A DNA stretch of 64,000 bases, taken from positions 155,292,191 through 155,356,190 of the forward strand of contig NC_134644.1 in the NCBI RefSeq assembly GCF_030463565.1, in the 5' to 3' direction. A model generated the notes under the pieces. The model was not told where the DNA came from. It saw only the letters and a list, made by a program, of their open reading frames with translations, and searched no databases. A program made the position numbers and the translations under genes. Source of the DNA: Pelecanus crispus (Eukaryota; Chordata; Aves; Pelecaniformes; Pelecanidae). Below are positions 27,448 to 38,140 of the stretch, piece by piece. The stretch's first letter is position 1. Every line of letters starts with the position of its first letter.

Positions 27448-28105
27448 GAAAAGCTGGACATGAGCTGGCAATGTGCACTCGCAGCCCAGAAAGCCAACCG
27501 TATCCTGGGCTGCATCAAGAGAAGCGTGGCCAGCAGGTCGAGGGAGGTGATTCTGCCCCTCTACTCTGCTCTGGTGAGACCTCACCTGGAGCACTGCATC
27601 CAGCTCTGGGGCCCTCAGCACAAGAAGGACATGGACCTGCTGGAGCGGGTCCAGAGGAGGGCCACAAAAATGATCCGAGGGCTGGAGCACCTCTCCTACG
27701 AAAAAAGGCTGAGAGAGTTGGGGTTGTTCAGCCCAGAGAAGAGAAGGCTCTGGGGAGACCTCATTTTGGCCTTTCAGTATTTAAAGGGGGCTTATAAGAA
27801 AGATGGGGACAAACTTTTTAGCAGGGCCTACTGCAACAGGACAAGGGGTAATGGTTTTAAACTAAAAGAGGGTAGATTTAGACTAGATATAAGGAAGGAA
27901 TTTTTTACAATGAGGGCGGTGAAACAGTGGAACAGATTGCCCAGAGAGGTGGTAGATGCCCCATCCCTGGAAGCATTCAAGGTCAGGTTGAACTGAGCTC
28001 TGAGCAACCTGACGTAGTTGAAGATGTCCCTGCTCATTGCAGGGGGGTTGGACTATATGACCTTTAAAGGTCCCTTTCAACCCAAACTGTTCTATGATAC
28101 TACGA
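27448..28105 (+). mobile_element. CR1 LINE fragment, 3' part of ORF2 plus 3' UTR
   Basis: A 5'-truncated CR1. From 27433 to 27996 it has an open frame of 187 codons covering the end of ORF2 (downstream of the RT catalytic motif), ending in [18 protein letters not shown] short 3' UTR and one recognisable terminal octamer follow (TTCTATGATAC). It matches 16500-17160 closely. In the 205-bp stretch 27481-27685 versus 16549-16753 I count about three differences. The open frame is an inherited piece of ORF2, not a gene. Confidence 0.95.
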
Positions 28106-28514
28106 AAAATAAGCATTGTAAACATTGGTTTGTCTAATCATGAGAGTGACCTAAAATGTAAGAAATTTGCCCACTGGAGAAATTAAGACATATTTAATAA
28201 TTAATAATTTTATGTGGGGACAACAGGCAAGGACAGCAAGTGAGATCCTGCTAGAAGAGAAAAAAGGTCATGATGAAGTCCTCTATATTTATACTAGAAA
28301 GAAAAAAGACAAAGAACTGGTGTTCTGCTTTGTGGGGAGGGAGAGAGGAGCACAATTGAAAATGACGCTGAGAAGGCTGAAGTGTTTCAGCCTATTATTT
28401 TTTCTTTACCTCATTAAAAGATCTAAAGGAATTCAGACTATCCATAGACTTTAGAACTTATTAAGAACTTAGGCTGGTAGAGAGCTGAAAAAGAGGCTAT
28501 ATAGATACACTATA

Positions 28515-28755
28515 TGTCTTCAAATCACGTGAGCCTTATAAAATTCACCCCAGAGTGCTCAGGGAATTGAGTAAAGCAATTTCACAGCCATGAGCAATTA
28601 TCTTTGAGGACTGATGGAGGGTGAATGAAGTTCCAGAAGACTGGAAAATGACCTCTCAAGAGCTCTTCCAGACATGGTTACCATTCCTGTAAGGAGGGAA
28701 AAACAAAGGTAAGATTGTGACTTATTGATCCGTAGTTCCTTCTTTGGGAAGCCAC
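28515..28755 (+). mobile_element. Old, degraded CR1 ORF2 fragment (RT N-terminal part)
   Basis: Conceptual translation around 28540 gives [10 protein letters not shown], then pieces like VPEDWK and a VPI..KEGK-type stretch. This is the same order as [12 protein letters not shown]...[19 protein letters not shown] in the CR1 at 15.6-15.8 kb. Stops interrupt it and identity is low, so it is much older than its neighbours. It lies 410 bp after the 27.4-28.1 kb CR1 but represents a more 5' part of ORF2, so it is a separate insertion. Confidence 0.7.
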
Positions 28756-31069
28756 AGCGGCAAAGCAACTACTTGGTATTCTCACTATAGGCAAAGCATA
28801 AAGTTTTGAGAACATGGGGTCAGGCTGGATCAAATCAAAGGTGTGTCTATCACAAAATTATCTCAGAGAGTAGCCTGCAGCAGATACCGCTGTATCTAAA
28901 ATGAAGTGTAGGGCAAGCATGCACCGGCATACTGTCTCAGCTCTTAGCAATCAGAAGCTTAGGGACTTACAGAGCTAGAGACTTTGCATCTTTCTGTTAA
29001 TAGCCCTCCGTGACCCTTAATAGCCCTTAACAATTACTAACCAAGAGATCTTAAAAGTACTGTCTTTATTACATGAAATCAGAAGATAACACATAGAAAC
29101 TGAAGATAGTCACACACTTTCTGCTACTCTGCCTTTCAGTGAGTATTTTTTTGTTCCCAGCTTGGATATATTGTTATCAAGCATACATTCATTTCATGAA
29201 CAGCTAATCCTTGAGAAAAGCAATATCAAAATGTCAGGATAGCTACTTGATATTATTTACATCCGAGCACAGTTACTCTGGCTAGTTTGCCAGAAGCTGC
29301 TTCATGTTAGAGTTGAACCAAATTTATTTTAAGCTATAAAGAGACAAAAGACAATCTCCTGTAGATGGATACACTGCAGTTGGAGAATAGTGATTAAAGG
29401 ACTTTATTTACATTTCTAGCTGATCAACATCTTTTAGATACTTCTAATGGGAAGAATTGATTTTTTTCCTCTACAAAAAGGACTTAATCAATTTTGCTTC
29501 TGGAAATGTTTTATTCAACAATAGCTAAATTTCCCTGCATACACATCTGTCAAAGCAGAGTCTATTTTTGGAAAAGAGAAGCCTTTTGTGCTGATATAAA
29601 GATATCTCTTTTATTATTTCAACAGAAGCCTATTGATTTTTTGAAACCTTGAAAAAAGCTTACTATAATACAAATGCCTTAAGTGTGCAAAACCTTCCCC
29701 AAATTCCTGCAAATATTAGCAAAATTTAGTTTGGGTTGGCTTTTCTAGGATTTTTAAAAATTATTTTGTACTAGAAATGAAACTTTAATGGTATTCTTCA
29801 GAAAAAAATATACATTTGTCATCCATTTTGTATTCATTTATTTTGTAATAATTAAGCTCTTTCTGCAGTGCTGGACTGTGACTTAAAAGGCCTTGGTTTC
29901 TGTCCTCAGCTCTCCAGCTGGCTCTCTGGGCAAAGGAGGTGAGTCACTTCATCTGTAAAACGGGGGCAGTATGTGTTCCATACAGCACTTTGATATCTAT
30001 GTGCCGGAGGCTTCTTGTAAACTTTATGTCTCATGCCCCACGATATCTCACTTCTCAAGCAGTTGCATACATGCAGATGGAAGCACTGTCAGCGCTGGTC
30101 TGCAAGTTATACACTGGGTGCAGGTGAATAAAAAATACATGTGTTTGTTAAGATTGCAATGCCCTTATTCACAGTGATGACCAAACGCCCATGAAGTGCA
30201 ACTCAGTTAACAGTAATACCTCAGTATTTTTACCACGCGTAAAGGTGGACAAATCTGCACCTAAATGAGCAGAAAACTCTTTACAAGTCTTTACTACAGC
30301 AAGTCTGCAGAAGTATTTTAACTGTGGATTTGTATTGAAAAACCTAATAAAAATATGCATTATTTGGCTGAGTTTCTACAGCAGACACCACATTTACACA
30401 AACAAATATTAACCAGGTTCATTTCAAAGAAGAGGTTCTTGTCTGGTTTTATGCAAATTTATAACAGCCACAATTTAATTTAAACTGGTAAGAAAATCAG
30501 AGAAGTCTCACCTCCCTGCAATCTATAGGACTCTCAACCTTGCCAGGACTTACAAACATGGGGAAAAAAAAGTCCCTGTGAATATAGTACATGGCGATGA
30601 ATCCTTCAAAATTTAAAAAGATTAAGAAGAATCCTGTAAAAAAGAGTAACAATAAATTTAGTGTTTGCTTTCAGTTAGAAAGCATCTCAGATCTTTAAGC
30701 TGATGGATTGTCATATCTATAAATACACCTACTCTCTTAACCTCTTACTAACCATCAGTTGCACACCATAGGCTACATCTGGCACCAGTGCAATGTTACT
30801 GCAGCCAATTCGGTCACCTCAGGGACACATTTATTACTGCTATGGCAGTAACAGCCTGAAACCTGAATTGCAAATCGGGGCCCTGTTGTACCCGGTACTG
30901 TGGAAACTGGTAATAAGAGCAGACAGCCCCTGGATCCACACCCACCGCGGCACTCCCACCCATGCTTTGATTCATGCGATAATGGCAGGAAAGGGTCTGA
31001 TCCTGTCACACTGGAATGAAAAGTGACATTACAAGGCATAACCTGCATTGCACGCCTTTGTATCTCATC
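28756..31069. other. Intergenic, no gene seen
   Basis: AT-rich, with poly-T tracts and no recognisable exon. It ends in a possible ancient repeat near 30.9 kb. Confidence 0.65.
30855..30925 (+). repeat. Possible ancient amniote interspersed repeat remnant
   Basis: The order GGGCCCTGTTGTACCCGGTACTGT... followed by TAATAAGAGCAGACAG recalls an old repeat seen across reptiles (GGGCCC.TTGTGCTAGGCGCTGTAC ... AGAGACAGTCCC). It is short and diverged, and the judgement is from memory. Confidence 0.3.
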
Positions 31070-32520
31070 TGGGGGGGGAGCAGGGGTTGTCAGAGGTGGT
31101 TAAGGTGCTTAACTGACATGCACTGGGCATCCGGGAGAAACAAAAAACGGGAGAAACAAAAAGCACAAGCCAGGAGCAAACCCTGGCTCACTGGTGGTCC
31201 TGCTCAGCTGCTGGGACTGGTCCCTGCTGGCCCCGCAGCAGCACCCCCCCATCGCTGCCCCACTGGTACAGCCATGGCAGGCTGGTGTCCCTTCTGGAAC
31301 GGGGAGGTGAACCTGCCGTGTCTTCCCTGCAGCGAGCCCAGGTGGCCATGCCCAGCCCGCAGCCCTCCAGGAGCACAGCTCCTGCCTCTCCCTGCACCAC
31401 CCGCTGCCACCGGTGCTTGCCGGGGACCCCGCGCCCACCCCCTGCCACTGTGGCCAGCGCTGGGCCCGGCACCAGCTGCCGTCTAGCCCTGGCTGCAGAA
31501 AAGCCAGGCCGGGGCGAGGACGCGGTACCGCAGCGGTTACGCGCGTGGTTATGGCAGGCAGGGGCTCGACACCCACCTCCCGCCACAGCACCTCCCTGGC
31601 CTCGCACAGCCCTGGCTGGTCCCACCCTCCTCCTTTTCAATTTTTTGGTTGTAAGAAGTTAGGCGGGACACTGGCGTAGCGCAGTGTTAAAGCCGGCACT
31701 GTCTGGCAGTTTCTGGCTGGGAAGGACGGGCCAGCAGCGTCACGGTCGCTGGGAACTCAGGGCAAGCTCGGGGTGCCGGCGCAGCCGGGTCCGGAGCTGC
31801 CCCTCTGCCCGCGTGGGCCCCGCCATGGCTGCCGGCGCCTGAGGACGAGGGGCTGCGCCCGTGGCGCGGAGCGGGACAGCCGACCGCCGCAACCGCTCTT
31901 CTGCGAGGAGCAAAGAGGACCACGGCGACAGCGCTCAGCTTTACAGACTTTTATTTTTTCAATCTGTACAGAACGCTGTTGCTATTGGAATAAGGCATCA
32001 AACGCACTGTTGAAAAGCTCACGATGGACTCTGGCGTTTCACCCTGTGGTGGGTCAAAAAGGAGTCTGACAAGATTAAACTGTTTGCTTTCCCAGTCGGT
32101 AAACTTTATATTCATTACAGACAGATTTTTAAAAGAATTACAAAGATTAAAAAACTGTAAACATATCAAAACCAGCGACAACCCAGTGTAGCTTCCTAGG
32201 AGAGAGCCTCAGGCGTTTCTGCCGTGGGGCGGGCTTGGGGCTGGCAGTGAGAAGGCGAGGCTGGGACCGCGTGGCGACGGGCCTCCTTTTTGGTGAGAGT
32301 CCCCCGCAGGTGCCAGGCAGCTCCCAAGCGGCCAGCCTCGGCCACAAACGTCTAATCGAGAAAAAGAAACTGAGAAGAGGGGTCAGCGGGAGCTGTTTGA
32401 AGAGCGGGGAGCCAGCGGGCGCCGCCGGCCCGGCTGCAGGCCTCGGGTCCCTCCGGCGGCAAGGCGGAGGCCAGGGCAGGGCCCGGCCTGCGGACACGCC
32501 ATGAGGTAGAAATGGGAGTG
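31070..32520. other. Isolated GC/CpG-rich block, function unknown
   Basis: About 1.4 kb of GC- and CpG-rich DNA stands out from AT-rich surroundings, with an AT-rich gap at 31940-32200. It contains many overlapping open frames of up to 160 codons on both strands. All have low-complexity Ala/Arg/Pro/Gly composition and no domain I recognise. On the minus strand, an AT-rich stretch leads to AATAAA at 31950-31955, like the 3' end of a transcript starting near 32.5 kb. It could be a lncRNA promoter, a distal TMEM74 3' UTR end or an unrecognised TE. Confidence 0.5.
31950..31955 (-). terminator. Candidate minus-strand poly(A) signal
   Basis: TTTATT on plus is AATAAA on minus, following an AT-rich UTR-like run (32160-31960). 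No A-tail remnant follows it, which argues against a processed pseudogene. Confidence 0.3.
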
Positions 32521-33170
32521 TGTCACGTTTTGCTGTTGGGGTCGGTCAGAAAGAAACTGACTGACGGCACAAATCCCGATATGTTGCCAGGGGACTCCAG
32601 GGGGCACCTAAACCCCAGCTGGTACGCCCCAAAATTTAGATCCCCAAAGAAGAAAGCTCTCCAATGATCCATACGACAACTTTAGCCCAGGCAACAAAAA
32701 AAAGCCAACAATTTTTCTCACACCCGTACCCTTAAAGCACTTAATTTTGGAGCAGGGGAAACCAAATTGTGAGCGTGCACGAGAGGGCAATTGATTTCCC
32801 TTGGCCTCAGCCTTTGGTACTGCCTCGTGCGAGGTGAACGGTGCGAAGGTTCATCCACCGCGCAGCGGGCTAATACATTAATTTTCCACCATTGGCCGCC
32901 AGACAGCAAGTGTTTTGGTCTCTGTCACACCACCCAGCACGAGAACCTGAGAGTCCAGAGGTTTTGTATCGCACCACCAACCCATGCAGTCCTGTAATTG
33001 GTAAAGGTATCTTGTTGGGTGATCAGACAAATGTCCTGAGTTTTTACCTGCTAAGCTCCTGCGCTCTGAAGGCCGCCTTTTGCCTCTTTCATAGCGCACA
33101 CTAACACCAAAATAAAGAAACTGTGTTAGTCCTGTTACTTAAATTTTCTTACTCCTCACGCTTCTGCAGT
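32521..33170 (+). mobile_element. Possible LTR or other TE, unrecognised
   Basis: The block starts TGTCACGTTTTGCTGTTGGGGTCGG, has moderate CpG content unlike its flanks, and carries AATAAA at about 33109-33114 near its right end, followed by GAAACTGTGTTAGTCC. The layout resembles an LTR (U3, poly(A) signal, short R/U5). I find no TATA box, no clear CA end and no target-site duplication, so this is a suggestion only. Confidence 0.3.
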
Positions 33171-34704
33171 GTATATTTAGATTATTAGGTTGACTTACGT
33201 TTCCTTAAAATGCTCAGGGAAAATTTGAGGGTTCATTTAAGTATTGCAGGCTCATGATCTGTGACAGGCATTTTACAAAGTGTCAGAAAACTTCTCACTT
33301 GATAATAACATACTGACAGTCAGGGGAGCGTTCCCTTTTCTAGTGCTAATAATCAGCATTAAGGCATGCCATGGTTCCTACAAGAAATTTGTGATCCTTA
33401 CAGCTTTAGCTGTCATCTTCCTGTAATAATGGAATGTACTCCAATTTTATGCATATGTATCATTAAAAAATAAAAATAATGGCTCTCAAAACCACCAGCC
33501 TCAGTTTTAGAGCTTCTGTTGTGTAGGTGAGTCCAGTGATTCCCGTTAGGGGCCCAGGCTAGTGAAAGGGTTTTTGTTCCCCGCGATGTCTGTCCCCTGC
33601 CCCACGCTGTCTCGCGTGCCCCCGGCTCAGCACCATTTGCCCTTTTGTGTGGCACAGCTTTCCCCGGACCTCTGGAGGCCATGGCCAGCCCCTCCCCGTC
33701 CTCGGGGCAGTACGGGAGGCAGCGCGGTCCCCACCGCCCCACCTCGAGGGCCTTGCAGGCAGTGTCCACGTACCCACCAGGAGGCAAAGGCCAGCTAAGG
33801 AGGAGCCTTCCTCTTCCGTGTCCTGCTTCTCAGGCTATTTCCTTCCTCACTCTCACCGATCACAACAAGCTGAAGGCTTCTCCTTACATCTGGAAGCTAT
33901 TCCATTTATTTACCCTAGAAATTCAATCCTGAATCCCTGATGACACATCTAGAGGGATGTAAGCTCTCCAAAGACGGCTGTGGAGATGCTGGCCACTGCT
34001 GAGCTCCTGCCCACGAACACGCTCTGTATCATGACATAAACTGGCAAAATCATCTACTAGGCAGCAGCACCACCTAACAAGGCTGCTCATTTAATTACCA
34101 AATAACACTGAACTAAAGCGGCAGTTAGAGCAGATAACATCTGAAGCAGCATCTCTTTTGCAGGGCCAACAGTAAAGCCTGGGTACCATACCATGCTATT
34201 TACAGTGACCAAAGGCACGAACCTGGAGCAGCGCAGCTCCTTGGGCCCTCGGTCAAAGGCACCTGTGCCAGCACCCGCGGCCGGCAAGCAGGAGGGACTG
34301 AACTAGGTGAGTGCCAGACTCGGGTGCTGCACACGTCTCCTGACGTGAACAGCCAGAGAAGAGGGAATGATGAACCAGGTGGCAAAACAGCGTTCAGTCT
34401 CTCTGCGTGAGGACCCCATGTTTCCACCTGCCACTTGTTATTCTGAACCTTGTGCTGCCACATATTCCTGGGTGAAGGGGGCATAAAGGAGATCTCCTCC
34501 CCCCCTTCCAAGAGAACTCTTCTCAGGTATGTCACAGTGGGAAAAGAAGTCTTACTTCAAAAATATTTGATATTCCTGATACTTGAGACTTAACTCACAA
34601 CTGACAAGGCTGTGACGGTGAATCACATGTTTCTACTAAGACTCTGCAGTCAGGGACTGTACAGACAGGGCTCTTCACTCATGTTTGGCTTTGGCAGGGA
34701 CACA

Positions 34705-34758
34705 GATATATATATATTAATGTACATATATATGTTAACAGGACATATATATATATAA
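34705..34758. repeat. (TA)n-rich microsatellite
   Basis: There are three blocks of alternating TA separated by short interruptions. The tract is largely self-complementary. Confidence 0.85.
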
Positions 34759-35698
34759 ACCACTGTAAGTAAGAACTGACAGTGGTGCATACAACAATCT
34801 TTGTTGGTTTTCTCAGCACTGCAAGAACACAACTTCAATGCTCCACAGAGACTGGCTGATAATAAAGTAAATAGCATTAGTGGTACAGGTTTTTGGCTAC
34901 TGTGCCACAGAGCTGTGATTAATAACCACATGTACCCTTGATCATCCCCTATGTTAAGTGAGTCCCATGTCAGCCAGTAATCTGCCTGATATGTAGCCTT
35001 GGTATTTCTTGACAATTTATTTTTTACAAATAAATTGGTTTTTATTGAATGAGCCCCAGAAAGCTCCTTCCTGACCTTTTCTTGCTGGTTATGAGGAGTC
35101 TGACAGCCTAGTGACATAAAACTGAAGCCTCAAAAGGACTAGTAAGATGCAGACAGCCCCAGTATAAGCAAAGCCCTGCAGCTGAGCTTGAATTCCTTCT
35201 GGCAGCCGTACTGAAGGAGAAGTGTTCAGTCTCAGCATCCCCATGCTTTTTCACTCTTTGGGTCTTTTGAGACTCCAAACAAGAGGTCAGTTAATTCAAG
35301 TTATGGCAGTTTTCATACAAGACATCTGTCCACCAGGAACTAAACTTCTTTTATATGGGTCACTATAGCTATCAGAAGTTAATGACTATCAATCATCGCT
35401 AATCTGAACTGAAATGGAGCCACTGACCTCAAGCTGAAAGAGCCTTTTGTCTCCTGCCAATACCAGTAGCCATATGGTTCCCTGCCCTTTGCCTCTTATT
35501 TTATATTTTAAGTAATCATTACTAATTGTACAATTGTTTGAAAATATGGGAGGTTTGTGGCAAGTCATGACCAAGTGGTGTTCTTTTGTCCCTTAGCTCT
35601 CACTCAATAGAAGAGAAGGGATCAGCTTAAAATTAAAGGATAAAAAAGCATCTCTCAATTAAATACTAGCCCTGCTATTTGATTATTGGTCCTGCTTC

Positions 35699-35725
35699 TT
35701 AACAGTCTACCAAGTAGACTGTTAA
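35699..35725. repeat. Perfect inverted repeat, 11-bp arms, 5-base loop
   Basis: TTAACAGTCTA at 35699-35709 is exactly complementary to TAGACTGTTAA at 35715-35725, with loop CCAAG. It lies about 380 bp past the TMEM74 stop and could fold in a long 3' UTR. No miRNA-sized extension of the stem is seen. Confidence 0.9.
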
Positions 35726-35883
35726 CAATCCTGCAGACTGCAATAATTAACAGCTTCCAAAGTGTCAAGGTCATTCCTGTTCTATATGGGAGTAGTAAGA
35801 AAATTATATAGGCAAGACACCAATGGAATGTTTTATATTAGGATAAAGGAGTATCTGAGGAACCTACTTATCACAAATCTCTT

Positions 35884-35889
35884 TTTATT
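35884..35889 (-). terminator. TMEM74: Candidate proximal poly(A) signal for TMEM74
   Basis: TTTATT on the plus strand is AATAAA on the minus strand, about 220 bases after the TMEM74 stop. It is the first canonical hexamer I see downstream. Whether it is used, or a more distal site is preferred, cannot be told from sequence. Confidence 0.35.
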
Positions 35890-36107
35890 CAGTGGTTTTC
35901 ATTATTTTATATCAGTTGCATTTTCTCTGGCAAGTTTTCCCTTTACAACAAGTGCTCATATACTGCAAACATTCGATTATAGAGCTTAAGAAAAAACCAT
36001 TCTTCTCAGACAAATAAACTGCATCACCAGCTATCTTTAGCCACATCTGTTTTCTTTAATGAAACGTATTTTCCTGTAGAAATGCTGCCTTAAAAATCAT
36101 GACCACG

Positions 36108-37070
36108 CTAATTATCTATGGCAAGCACATCTTCCTCAACTAACGACAGCTCGAGCATATTATCGTTTGCACCAGACTTCATTCTGAAATTGAAAGACCC
36201 ATAGAGCTTTGCAGACTCCTTGGAGGACGCAAACCGGCTCCTCCGGTACAGCTCCCCCTTCCACATGGACATCATCAGCAGGCTGGAGAGCACCACTCCC
36301 CCCAGGGTTAAGAGACACAGCCCGGCAATAACACAGCGGTCCAAGTGAGCCCCGATCCTAGCGCTCTCGTTCTCCAGCCTCTCCATCTCCCGGGCAGCCA
36401 CGGTGTTGGGATCCACAGTCACGTCTCTGGGTACCACGTAGGAAATGATCACCAGCAAAATGCCACTAACTAGGAACAAAATGGCACTAATGAACCCGTA
36501 GTCCACGGATTTCCCGGCCGCCACCTCCGAGGCAGCATCGTCCTCCTCAGAGACCAGGGAAGGAGAATCGTGCACCCACTCGGGTGGCAGCTCCCTGCAG
36601 GAACGCTGCTGCAGAGGGGCATCCTGGCACCGGCCGCCCGCAGGACTGGGGGGACTTCTTGCATGCTCCAGGTTTACATTTTCGTCCACATAGGTGAATG
36701 ACGTCTCGAGTTCCTGGGCACAGCAGCAGGCTTTCTTCTTCCCTCCATCCTCTTCCCCAGGCAAGCGCTCGGGCGGGTGGCAGGGCTGGGAGGTGCCGGG
36801 GGGTGCAGGGTGCTCCCGGGGAGAGGTGCCCGGGGAGGAGGGCTGGGGTGCCGGGGGGGGCTCAGCTGCAACAGGGCCCCTCTGCAAGGGCTTGCAATGC
36901 CTTTTGCAGTGCAGGGCTGCCACCGCAGCAGCTGCTCTGGGGTCCACCTCACCTCCCTCACGCTGCTGCTGCTGCTCGTAGGGAGGGGATGGCAGGCTCC
37001 AGCCAGCAGCGGTGCCCAGGGGCGCCTGCCTGCCCTCCTCGGCCAGGTAGAGAAGCTCCATGCAAGCCAT
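36108..37070 (-). CDS. TMEM74: TMEM74, transmembrane protein 74 (complete CDS in one exon)
   Basis: The frame is 320 codons plus stop and is uninterrupted. The C-terminal half is recognisably TMEM74: a CCCAQELETSFTYVDENVN block (residues 115-133), an acidic SEEDDAASE stretch (174-182), membrane segment 1 at about 191-213, the PNTVAAREMERLE linker, membrane segment 2 at about 246-268, then KGELYRRSRFASSKESAKLYG and a tail ending in LELSLVEED. Family knowledge: TMEM74 is a lysosome/autophagosome membrane protein that promotes autophagy, with its coding sequence in one exon. The N-terminal 110 residues are Pro/Ala/Gln-rich, GC-rich and poorly conserved, with a QQQQ run at 33-36. Two in-frame Met codons lie near the start. 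Met4 (codon beginning at 37061) aligns with the usual family start MEL.YLA, so the true start may be there. Both ATGs have G at +4. Identification is very secure; the exact start is less so. Confidence 0.97.
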   Translation of the reverse strand: MACMELLYLAEEGRQAPLGTAAGWSLPSPPYEQQQQREGGEVDPRAAAAVAALHCKRHCKPLQRGPVAAEPPPAPQPSSPGTSPREHPAPPGTSQPCHPPERLPGEEDGGKKKACCCAQELETSFTYVDENVNLEHARSPPSPAGGRCQDAPLQQRSCRELPPEWVHDSPSLVSEEDDAASEVAAGKSVDYGFISAILFLVSGILLVIISYVVPRDVTVDPNTVAAREMERLENESARIGAHLDRCVIAGLCLLTLGGVVLSSLLMMSMWKGELYRRSRFASSKESAKLYGSFNFRMKSGANDNMLELSLVEEDVLAIDN

Positions 37071-38019
37071 CGACCTCGTCCTGGCGAGCCCCCGACTCCC
37101 GGGCTACCGCATCCTTCAGCAAACGCTGCCCCGACCCGCTGAAGCGGCTTCACAGTACCAGAGCTGCTGTATCTCAGAAATCTTCTACTCTTTCACCAGC
37201 GTTTTGTTAGGGACATGGCTTGTGTCAGCTGTTAAATGATTAAACAAATCCTCTCTGACATTCATTTCTTTTCGGTCTGCAAATGAAATAGCAGAAGGGA
37301 AAAAAACAACAACAAAACCAAACCCGACAACCTCATGATGATACATTAATAAACCAAAGAGAAGATAACGCAAATGTAATACATCAGTCTTCCTCTCAAC
37401 TGTTTGAGGGGAGATGGCAAACACGATTGTTTTAACTACGCATTTAAAACTGCAATCCTCTTGCAGATCCAAAATCTATTAGGGAGTCCAATCAACCTTT
37501 GACACCAATATCCAATTAAAGCAGTTAAGTCATCGACAGAGCACAGGATAACCGGAATAACTGTGTAAAATGTCAGAGAAAACAGACGTCTATTCTTTTA
37601 GAAGCAAGTAACTCCCCCACCCCCTTCCAAATAAAGAATTTTAAACTCAGATGCACAGACTAATTAGAAAGAAACACGCAAATCCCACGTAGCTCAATAA
37701 TCCAGGATCTGTATTCTCCGGTGGAAATCTGATAATCCTATGGGAAAAGCAGTGCTTTCCTATAGCAGATCTCCAGTTTGATTAAGAGCTTTCGGAATGA
37801 AATTATGCCTCAAAGACTGATGACTCAAAGACAGATATTCCTTCTCATCTGCAATTAATTCGTTGTTACCCCCTTCTTCTGCCCCCCCCCCCCCCCCCCC
37901 CGAGGCCGAACGCCCGGTGTCGTTAGCAAAAGCCCGCAGCCCGATACATGTGTTGCATGCGTAGAGAACACATGTGCACCTATAGCATATACGTGATCGG
38001 TAGCAGCCGCTGCTCACTC
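37071..38019 (-). other. TMEM74: TMEM74 5' leader and probable intron 1
   Basis: This lies between the coding exon and the CpG island. The part next to the start (37071 to about 37228) is a plausible 5' UTR. A candidate splice acceptor at 37229-37230 follows a TTTGTTTAATCATTTAAC tract on the minus strand. The remainder is AT-rich intron-like sequence, except for a run of 20 C at 37882-37901 (G on the transcribed strand). I see no additional coding exon in it. The exon boundaries are inferred. Confidence 0.4.
37882..37901. repeat. Homopolymer C20
   Basis: Twenty consecutive C bases lie on the plus strand in the putative first intron of TMEM74, just outside the CpG island. The minus-strand transcript would carry G20, which can form a G-quadruplex. 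Runs like this also mark error-prone sequencing, so the exact length is uncertain. Confidence 0.95.
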
Positions 38020-38140
38020 ACGCTCTTCTCGGGACCTCAGCGGGAAGCGGCCACGCGAGGAAATGCGATCCCCGCCGGCGCGGGGGGCAGCTGGATCCAC
38101 ACGCAACCCTGTGACCCGAGCGACACGCAGAGGGTACACC

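Larger units (their letters stand above)
33170..36107. other. Intergenic or TMEM74 3' UTR sequence, no coding gene seen
   Basis: This is mostly AT-rich. About 33540-33870 is GC-richer, with overlapping chance frames on both strands that share no family features. A TA-rich microsatellite lies at 34705-34758 and a perfect 11-bp-arm hairpin at 35699-35725. The end next to TMEM74 (roughly 35870-36107) is probably its 3' UTR. The UTR may extend further. Confidence 0.5.

Noticed and set aside
31016..31662. Open frames of 125-160 codons on both strands
   Set aside because: GC-rich DNA has few stop codons. All frames overlap, lack recognisable domains and have biased Ala/Pro/Gly/Arg composition.
31660..31720. 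tRNA-like GGCGTAGCGCAGTGTTAAAGCC stretch
   Set aside because: It cannot be folded by eye into a cloverleaf with a proper TTC arm and anticodon stem.
33413..33940. 124-codon minus frame and 95-97-codon plus frames
   Set aside because: These are GC-rich chance frames with no conserved motif that I can see.
36674..37210. Open frames of 121-170 codons overlapping the TMEM74 N-terminal region
   Set aside because: They are shadows of the GC-rich part of the TMEM74 CDS in other frames.
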